NCBI GenBank assembly: GCA_043818215.1
Contig: JBDRGC010000095.1
Coordinates: 1 to 15,082 of the forward strand
Source: JBDRGC01 sp043818215
GTDB lineage: Bacteria > Chloroflexota > Anaerolineae > Anaerolineales > UBA11858
Direction: 5' to 3'
DNA length: 15,082 nucleotides
Part shown: positions 1 through 5,490 of the stretch, piece by piece
Numbering within the stretch: the stretch's first letter is position 1
Layout: each line of letters starts with the position of its first letter
Program-made: the position numbers and the translations under genes
Notes under the pieces: model-generated
Told to the model about the DNA's origin: nothing
What the model saw: the letters and a program-made list of their open reading frames with translations, nothing else
Databases searched by the model: none

Positions 1-2504
1 TATCTTTATCCCTTCATCAACTGCACCAACTGCGGACCGCGCTTCACCATCATCCAAGATATTCCCTACGACCGCCCCAAAACAACCATGTCCCCCTTCG
101 AGATGTGCGAGTACTGCCGCTCGGAGTACGAAGACCCGCTCAACCGCCGCTTCCACGCCCAGCCGGTGGCGTGTGGGGAGTGTGGGCCGAAGGTCTGGCT
201 GGAGGCTGGTAAATTGGGTACTGGTATATTGGGTATTGGTAAATTGGGTACTGGTATATTGGTAGATTGGGAAACTGGGAACCACTCTTCCAATCTACCA
301 ATCTACCAATCTACCAATCTACCAATCCACCAATCTACCAATCTACCAATCTACCAATATACCAATTTACCAATTTACCAACCCACCAATCTACCAATTA
401 CCCATGCGCAGCAACTCCTCGCCAGCGGCCACATCCTCGCCATCAAGGGCCTCGGCGGCTTTCACCTGGCCTGCGACGCCATCAACTCCGAAGCTGTGGC
501 GGAGTTGCGCCGCCGCAAGCTGCGCGTCGACAAGCCTTTCGCGCTGATGATGCCCGATATCGAGACGGTGGAGCAGCATTGCCTGGTCAACGCTGCCGAG
601 CGCGAGCTACTCGAATCCCGCCAGCGGCCCATCGTGCTGCTCTATCGCCGCCCCGAATCGAGTATCGCCCGCGCAGTCGCCCCGGGGCAGAACACGTTGG
701 GCGTCATGCTGCCGTACACGCCCTTACATTACCTGCTCTTCGCAGAACAACCGACCGCCGACCGCCGACCGCTGACCGCTAACGTTCTTCACGCTTCACG
801 CTCCACGCTTTACGCCCTGGTCATGACATCGGGCAACTTGAGCGAAGAACCCATCGCTTACACCAACGCTGAGGCCCGCGAGCGGCTGGCGAGTCTGGCG
901 GATGCGTTTCTGATGCACAATCGGGACATTCATGTGAGGTGTGATGATTCGGTGGTGCGGGTAATTGATAAATTGGGGAATGGTAAATTGGTAACTAGTA
1001 AATTGGGTAATGGTAAATTGGTAAATTTGGAAACTGGGAACCAATCTACCAATCTACCAATCCCCAACTACCAATCTAACAATCTACCAGTCCCCAACTA
1101 CCAATCTAACAATCCCCAACTACCAATCTACCAACTACGCCGCAGCCGCGGTTACGCTCCCGATCCAATCAAGCTGCCCTTCGATGCTCCGTCCCTGCTG
1201 GCGACCGGGCCGGAACTGAAAAACAACTTCTGCCTCACAAAAGACCGCTACGCCTTTATCAGCCATCATATCGGAGATTTGGAGAACTACGAAACTCTGC
1301 AATCCTTCGAGGCTGGTATCGAACACTTCGAGCGGCTGTTCCGCATCCAGCCAGAAGCCATCGCCTGCGATATGCACCCCAATTACCTGGCTACCCGGTA
1401 CGCCATAGAACGTTCCCAAGCTGCCAACCGGCCAATTTACCATATCCAACATCACCACGCCCATATCGCGGCCTGCATGGCAGATAACGGCTTGATCGGA
1501 GAGCGGCCTGTGATTGGGCTGGCGTTTGATGGTACAGGCTACGGTGACGACGGCGCTATTTGGGGCGGCGAATTTTTGCTGTCCGATTACCGCGGCTATC
1601 GAAGGTTTGCCCATTTGGCATACACTCCTCTGCCCGGCGGCGACAGGCCATCCGCGAACCCTGGCGCATGGCACTGTCGTGGCTGCATACTGCGGGCATC
1701 GAGTGGGAGGCAGACCTGCCACCTGTGGCGTACGCGGCGGCTGACCGACCGCCGACGGCCGACGGCCGACCGCTCCACGCTCAACGCTCCACGCTCGACA
1801 TTTTGCGTCATCAACTCAGTACCGGTCTTAACGCGCCGCCGACATCCAGCATGGGGCGGCTGTTCGACGCGGTTGCGGCACTGATGGGCGTTCGGCAGAC
1901 GGTCAATTACGAGGCGCAGGCGGCCATCGAGTTGGAGGCTTTTGCAGACCCGGATGAGGAGGGGACTTATTCGTTTGAAATTTCTAGAGAGCAGGGAGCA
2001 GGAGGCAGGGAGCAGGAAGCAGGAGGCAGGGAGCAGGAAGCAGGAGGCAGGGAGCAGGAAGCAGGAGGCAGGGAGCAGGAGGCAGGGAGCAGGAAGCAGG
2101 AGGCAGGGAGCAGGAAGCAGGGAGCAGGGAGAAGGAACCAGGAAACAGGGATTGACGACCAAGAAATTGTACCTGGTTCCTTATCCCTAAGCCCTTATCC
2201 CTTGCTTCACGCTATCATCAGCGATCTGCGCGCCGGCGTGCCAATTCCCAAGATGGCGGCTCGTTTCCACAATGGCGTGGCGCAAATGGCGGTTCAAGTT
2301 TGTCTGGCTATGCGCAGCCAATTCGGCGTCAACGAGGTTGCCCTTAGCGGCGGTGTGTGGCAAAATATAAGTCTGCTGCAAAAAACCATTCCACTGCTTG
2401 AGAAAAATGGTTTCACCGTCTACATTCACCAGCAAGTCCCCGCTAACGATGGCGGATTATCGCTGGGGCAGGCTGTGATTGCAGCTCATCAACTCCCCGA
2501 ATGA
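1..2504 (+). CDS. hypF: HypF carbamoyltransferase, 5' partial, with repeat insertions and an apparent frameshift
   Basis: HypF uses carbamoyl phosphate and ATP to carbamoylate the C-terminal Cys of HypE, the source of the cyanide ligands of [NiFe] hydrogenase. The window opens inside the zinc-finger region (CTNCGPRF, then CEYC and CGEC), so the acylphosphatase domain, roughly 125 residues by comparison with E. coli HypF from memory, lies to the left. Next come a YrdC-like domain (AIKGLGGFHLACDA from about 439; VMTSGNLSEEPI from about 820) and a Kae1-like domain with the metal-binding HHHAH at 1450-1464 and FDGTGYGDDGAIWGGE. The last part (LSGGVWQN, GGLSLGQAVIAA) is in another frame: the first frame runs to PGGD at 1644 and the sequence resumes as QAIREPWRM, so one C seems missing. 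Left uncorrected, the first frame ends at 1884. Five low-complexity tracts (208-402, 750-814, 964-1137, 1739-1798, 1987-2205) are read in frame. Without them the protein would be of normal HypF size. Family assignment is certain; whether the gene is functional is not. Confidence 0.93.
208..402 (+). repeat. Composite CCAATCTA-type repeat inside hypF (tract A1)
   Basis: The tract is 195 nt, exactly 65 codons. It sits between the second zinc finger (GECGPKVWLEA) and the start of the YrdC-like domain (THAQQLLASGHILAIKG). The left arm is G-rich with a 30-bp period (GGTAAATTGGGTACTGG units), translating to a 10-residue repeat GKLGTGILGI/GKLGTGILVD. A central GGAAACTGGGAACCA (270-284) follows. The right arm is about 14 units of the 8-bp CCAATCTA, translating to the 8-residue cycle TNLPIYQS. 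Left-arm TTGGTAGATTGG and right-arm CCAATCTACCAA are inverted relative to each other. Confidence 0.92.
750..814 (+). repeat. CGACCGC plus CACGCTTCACGC tract inside hypF (tract B1)
   Basis: Tandem CCGACCG-type units are followed by CTTCACGCTTCACGCTCCACGC-like units, lying between PYTPLHYLLF and LVMTSGNLSEEPI of HypF. They add about 20 residues (EQPTADRRPLTANVLHASRS) at a place where other HypF proteins, as I recall them, have a short loop. The same two-part composition recurs at 1739-1798. Confidence 0.75.
964..1137 (+). repeat. Composite CCAATCTA-type repeat inside hypF (tract A2)
   Basis: The tract is 174 nt (58 codons) between DDSVVRV and RRSRGYAPDPI, which are close together in other HypF proteins. 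The left arm has a 30-bp period (residues KLGNGKLVTS then KLGNGKLVNL). The core GGAAACTGGGAACCA (1029-1043) is identical over 15 nt to that of tract A1. The right arm also has a 30-bp period (residues NLPIPNYQSN then NLPVPNYQSN). Confidence 0.92.
1642..1647 (+). other. Apparent one-base deletion (frameshift site) in hypF
   Basis: The expected HypF motif here is PGGD-x-AIREPWRMA. Frame 1 reads GGC GAC AGG CCA (G-D-R-P) and then loses similarity, while frame 3 gives CAG GCC ATC CGC (Q-A-I-R). Inserting one C to make GACCAGG joins the two halves exactly. There is no slippery heptamer and no obvious downstream pseudoknot, so a sequencing or assembly error in a CC run, or a true mutation, is more likely than programmed frameshifting. 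Confidence 0.85.
1739..1798 (+). repeat. CGACCGC plus CACGCTCCACGC tract inside hypF (tract B2)
   Basis: This is a second copy of the B composition: CCGACCGCCGACGGCCGACGG-like units and then CGCTCCACGCTCAACGCTCCACGC, in the third frame of hypF. It encodes DRPPTADGRPLHAQRSTLD between the conserved EADLPPVAYAA and the ILRHQLSTGLNAPPTSSMGRLFDA stretch of the Kae1-like domain. Confidence 0.75.
1987..2205 (+). repeat. GGGAGCAGGAAGCAGG array with inverted right arm inside hypF (tract C)
   Basis: A polypurine array runs from 1987 to 2150, mostly in a 21-bp unit (GAGCAGGAAGCAGGAGGCAGG). It encodes a 7-residue repeat REQEAGG, drifting to SRKQEAG, between LEAFADPDEEGTYSFEI and LLHAIISDLRAG. It is followed by a pyrimidine-rich arm (CCTTATCCCTAAGCCCTTATCC). 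AAGGAACCAGG (2132-2142) and CCTGGTTCCTT (2172-2182) are perfect 11-bp inverted repeats joining the arms. Confidence 0.92.
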
Positions 2505-2908
2505 GCACCCCGAATGAATTCGGGGGCTGATACAGGAAACATGCTGAAGCATGTTGAGACACGCGCCGAGCCTACTCCGCTGCGCCGTGCATGTCTATGG
2601 CGAGCAGGTTTCCCATAACAGCATCGCAATACGCTCCACGCATCACGCATCACGCATCCCCCCCGAATGAATTCGGGGGCTGTTACAGGAAACATGCTGA
2701 AGCATGTTGAGACATGCCGTGCGCGTCTATGACAAGCAGGTTTACCATGACAGCATCGCAATACGCTCCACGCTCCACGCATCACGCATCCCCCCCCGAA
2801 TGAATTCGGGGGGGGATACAGGAAACATGCTGAAGCATGTTGAGACACGCCGTGCGCGTCTATGGCGAGCAAGTTTCCTAATAAACATCGAAATATGCAC
2901 CACGCATT
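2505..2908. repeat. Three tandem copies of a double-palindrome repeat between hypF and hypC
   Basis: Three copies start near 2508, 2661 and 2794. Each begins with the palindrome CCCCGAATGAATTCGGGG (8-bp arms, central GA; the arms grow to about 11 bp in copy 3). About 12 nt later comes a second palindrome, AACATGCTGAAGCATGTT (8-bp arms, again central GA). Each copy then continues with GTCTATGGCGAGCAGGTTT-like sequence and ends in CACGCATCACGCATC-type repeats. Copy 1 carries about 20 extra bases containing CCTACTCCGCTGCGCC. The block fills the hypF-hypC gap up to the hypC ribosome binding site. I see no gene in it. Confidence 0.9.
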
Positions 2909-2910
2909 AC

Positions 2911-2916
2911 GGAGGT
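2911..2916 (+). promoter_or_regulatory. Ribosome binding site of hypC
   Basis: A perfect GGAGGT lies 4 nt before the hypC ATG. It immediately follows the degenerate end of the third tandem repeat copy. Confidence 0.8.
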
Positions 2917-2920
2917 AAGT

Positions 2921-3202
2921 ATGTGCCTGGGTATTCCCGGAAAAATTATCGAGACTTACGAAGCGGGTGGACTTAAAATGGGCAAAGTCGACTTCGGCGG
3001 TGTTGTCCGCGAGGCTTGTTTGGAATACGTGCCCGAAGCCGAAATCGGCGATTACACTGTCATTCACGTTGGGTTTGCTATCAGCCAACTGAGCGAAGAG
3101 GAAGCTCAAAAGACGCTGGAAATCTTGCGAGAGATTACGAATTTGGGAGAGGAACTGGGTTTGTATGATGATGAACGGGGAGCGGGGAGTGTAGAGCGGT
3201 GA
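2921..3202 (+). CDS. hypC: HypC hydrogenase maturation chaperone
   Basis: HypC is a small chaperone that works with HypD to hold the Fe(CN)2CO unit and delivers it to the hydrogenase large-subunit precursor in the cytoplasm. The protein has 93 residues and starts MCLGIPGKI, with the essential Cys at position 2 that follows the start Met. Conserved features include KVDFGGVVREACLEYVPEAEIGDYTVIHVGFA and the C-terminal helix EEEAQKTLEILREI. The ATG follows a perfect GGAGGT. The last residues (DDERGAGSVER) are encoded by a GGGGAGCGGGGAGTG stretch resembling local low-complexity DNA, which also supplies the GGGGAG ribosome binding site of hypD. The stop overlaps the hypD start in GTGA, so the two genes are probably translationally coupled. 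Confidence 0.97.
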   Translation: MCLGIPGKIIETYEAGGLKMGKVDFGGVVREACLEYVPEAEIGDYTVIHVGFAISQLSEEEAQKTLEILREITNLGEELGLYDDERGAGSVER

Positions 3203-4284
3203 AATACGTAACCGAATACCGCGATGCAGAATTGGTACGGGGAGTGCTGGACGAAATCCGGCGCACAGTGACGCGTCCCTGGGTGCTCATGGAAATTTGC
3301 GGCGGGCAAACTCACGCCATTATGCGGCATGGCATCGATCAACTTTTGCCGGATGAAATCGAGCTGGTGCATGGCCCCGGCTGCCCGGTTTGCGTGACTC
3401 CTTTGGAGTTGATCGACCGGGGGTTGGCAATTGCCTCCCGCCCCGAGGTGATCTTCACATCCTACGGCGATATGCTCCGGGTTCCCGGCTCCCGGGATGA
3501 TCTGTTCTCCGTGCGTGCCGCGTGCGGCGACATTCGGGTAGTGTATTCCCCGCTGGACGCTGTCAAAATCGCGCAGGAGAATCCTGATAAGCAGGTAGTC
3601 TTTTTCGCCATCGGATTCGAGACCACCGCACCGGCCAATGCGATGAGCGTTTTGCAGGCCAAAGCGCAGGGTGTGCAGAATTACAGTGTGCTGGTATCGC
3701 ATGTGCGGGTGCCGCCAGCCATGCACGCTATCTTGGGATCACCGCACAACCGGGTACAGGGATTTCTGACTGCCGGCCATGTCAATGCGGTGATGGGCTA
3801 CTGGGAATATCCACCCATCGCCGAGAAGTACGGCATTCCTATGGCTGTGACTGGCTTCGAGCCGCTCGATATCGTGGATGGGATTTTAGCCCTCGTGCGC
3901 CTGCTCGAAGCGGGCCGCGTGGAAGTCGAGAACGCCTACGCCCGCGCGGTCACATTCGAAGGCAACAAACCGGCCCAGGCTGCGATAAACCGAACATTCA
4001 TGGAGTGTGATCGCAAATGGCGCGGCATTGGCATGATTCCCATGAGCGGGTGGCGGCTGCGCCCGGAATTGGCCGAGTTCGACGCCGAAACCCGCTTCGA
4101 TGTGGGCGATATTCACGCCGAAGAATCGCCCCTGTGCATCGCTGGCAAAATCCTGCAAGGGCTGAAGAAGCCCCACGATTGTCCCGCCTTCGGCACTCAA
4201 TGTACGCCCGAACGCCCCCTTGGGGCCACGATGGTCTCTAGCGAGGGGGCCTGCGCGGCGTATTATAGATATGGGAATCGGTAA
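3199..4284 (+). CDS. hypD: HypD, iron-sulfur scaffold for Fe(CN)2CO assembly
   Basis: HypD forms a complex with HypC and is where iron receives its cyanide (from HypE) and CO ligands. The protein has 361 residues, the usual size, and starts at GTG overlapping the hypC stop. Motifs: CGGQTH (Cys34), GPGCPVC (Cys62, Cys65), SYGDMLRVPGS, and FAIGFETTAPANA. The C-terminal part has the cysteines expected to bind a [4Fe-4S] cluster (CIAGKIL, HDCPAFGTQCTPE, SSEGACAAYYRYG). All key residues are present. The TAA stop lies in GGTAAACTGG, the first unit of the repeat array that fills the gap to hypE. Confidence 0.98.
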   Translation: MKYVTEYRDAELVRGVLDEIRRTVTRPWVLMEICGGQTHAIMRHGIDQLLPDEIELVHGPGCPVCVTPLELIDRGLAIASRPEVIFTSYGDMLRVPGSRDDLFSVRAACGDIRVVYSPLDAVKIAQENPDKQVVFFAIGFETTAPANAMSVLQAKAQGVQNYSVLVSHVRVPPAMHAILGSPHNRVQGFLTAGHVNAVMGYWEYPPIAEKYGIPMAVTGFEPLDIVDGILALVRLLEAGRVEVENAYARAVTFEGNKPAQAAINRTFMECDRKWRGIGMIPMSGWRLRPELAEFDAETRFDVGDIHAEESPLCIAGKILQGLKKPHDCPAFGTQCTPERPLGATMVSSEGACAAYYRYGNR

Positions 4285-4378
4285 ACTGGTAGATTGGTAA
4301 ATTGGTAACTGGTTTACTGATCTACTGATCTACCAATCTACTGATCTACCAATCTACCAATCTACCAATCTACCAACA
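4283..4378. repeat. CCAATCTA-type array between hypD and hypE (A3)
   Basis: The left arm consists of TGGTAGATTGGTAAATTGGTAACTGG-like units and the right arm of CTGATCTACTGATCTACCAATCTACC units with an 8-bp period, the same plan as the tracts inside hypF. It begins at the hypD stop codon and ends a few bases before the hypE ATG, leaving no recognisable ribosome binding site for hypE. Confidence 0.9.
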
Positions 4379-4382
4379 AACT

Positions 4383-5447
4383 ATGACCAACAACCTCCCC
4401 TCCATCAACGGCCCCGTCTGTCCTGTGTCCCTGGCCCATCACGCAACAATCATGCTGGGGCACGGCAGCGGCGGCAAGATGATGAATGACCTGATCCGCA
4501 AGACATTTTTGCCTCCGCTGGATAATCCCGCTCTGCGCGCCGGGGATGACGCCGGGGTAGTGCAGCCAAACTCCGTTACTCTATTGGCAATCAGCACAGA
4601 TGCACACGTGGTTTCGCCGCTGTTCTTCCCCGGCGGCGATATCGGCAAGCTGGCGGTGTGCGGCACTGTCAACGATGTCGCCATGATGGGAGCTACGCCC
4701 CTGTACCTGACAGCGGGATTCATCCTCGAAGAGGGGTTGGCACTTGGGGTGCTGGAGCGAGTAGTTGATTCGATGCAGGCTGCTGCCGAAGAATCCGGGG
4801 TCGATATTGTGGCCGGGGACACAAAAGTGGTTCAACGCGGCCACGCCGACGGCCTGTACATCACCACCGCGGGAGTGGGGACGATTGCCCCCGGTGTGGA
4901 GATTGGCGGGGCGCGGGCCAAACCCGGCGACGTTGTGATTCTCTCCGGCCCCATCGGGGATCACGGGATCGCCGTTTTAGGCGCCCGCGGCGAATTGGGG
5001 TTCGAATCCGACATCCGGAGCGACGTGGCCCCGCTCAACCACCTGATCGCCGCCATGCTGGATGCCAGCGATAAAATTCACGTGCTGCGTGATCCCACCC
5101 GCGGCGGTGTCGCCTCCACTCTGAACGAAATCGCCCACCAATCGAAAGTGTGCATCACGCTGTACGAGTCTGCCATCCCCGTACGCCCCGCGGTGCAGGC
5201 CGCCTGCGAGATGCTGGGCTTCGACCCGCTCTACATCGCCAATGAGGGCAAATTGGTGGCAATTGTCGGAAAGGAAGACGCCGATAAAGTTCTATTGGCT
5301 ATGCGCAGCACACGCTACGGAGAAGATACAGTCATCATCGGCGCAGTGAGTGCCAAGCCCCAGGGCCGCGTGCTGATGAAAACCGCCATCGGCGGCACAC
5401 GGGTGGTGGATGTGCTCATGGGCGAAATGTTGCCGCGGATTTGCTAG
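4383..5447 (+). CDS. hypE: HypE, carbamoyl dehydratase / cyanide donor
   Basis: HypE accepts a carbamoyl group from HypF on its C-terminal Cys and dehydrates it with ATP to a thiocyanate, giving the CN ligands to HypC-HypD. The protein has 354 residues. The N-terminal AIRS/PurM-like part has HGSGGKMMNDLI, a DDAGVV loop, LFFPGGDIGKLAVCGTVNDVAM and GDTKVV. The C-terminal part has SGPIGDHGIAVL, LRDPTRGGVA and ANEGKLVAIV. It ends in the diagnostic PRIC, so the reactive Cys is intact. The ATG gives an N-terminus about 25 residues longer than E. coli HypE as I recall it. No Shine-Dalgarno is visible because the repeat array runs almost to the start. Confidence 0.98.
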   Translation: MTNNLPSINGPVCPVSLAHHATIMLGHGSGGKMMNDLIRKTFLPPLDNPALRAGDDAGVVQPNSVTLLAISTDAHVVSPLFFPGGDIGKLAVCGTVNDVAMMGATPLYLTAGFILEEGLALGVLERVVDSMQAAAEESGVDIVAGDTKVVQRGHADGLYITTAGVGTIAPGVEIGGARAKPGDVVILSGPIGDHGIAVLGARGELGFESDIRSDVAPLNHLIAAMLDASDKIHVLRDPTRGGVASTLNEIAHQSKVCITLYESAIPVRPAVQAACEMLGFDPLYIANEGKLVAIVGKEDADKVLLAMRSTRYGEDTVIIGAVSAKPQGRVLMKTAIGGTRVVDVLMGEMLPRIC

Positions 5448-5490
5448 TGAGTCGGGGGGGGGCTGGCCTGGCTCAAAGGAAAGGGATAGG

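Noticed and set aside
208..402. CRISPR array
   Set aside because: The units are 8 bp with no spacers of unique sequence, and no cas genes are present. The same holds for arrays at 4283 and 11083.
1642..1647. Programmed -1 frameshift in hypF
   Set aside because: The CGGCGACAGG context has no X-XXY-YYZ slippery heptamer and no clear stimulatory structure; HypF is not known to use frameshifting.
1596..2162. Long minus-strand open frame rich in Leu/Pro/Cys opposite tract C
   Set aside because: It is the complement of the polypurine array and of hypF; its composition simply reflects CTGCTTCCTGCTCCC repeats.
1560..2504. Separate gene beginning at an ATG near 1560 in frame 3
   Set aside because: Its first 28 residues are an out-of-frame shadow of HypF. 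From 1644 on it is the HypF C-terminal half, so it belongs to hypF across an apparent frameshift.
2489..3109. Minus-strand open frame across the tandem double-palindrome block
   Set aside because: Its internal protein repeats come directly from the three DNA repeat copies, and it overlaps hypC. No ribosome binding site or recognisable domain.
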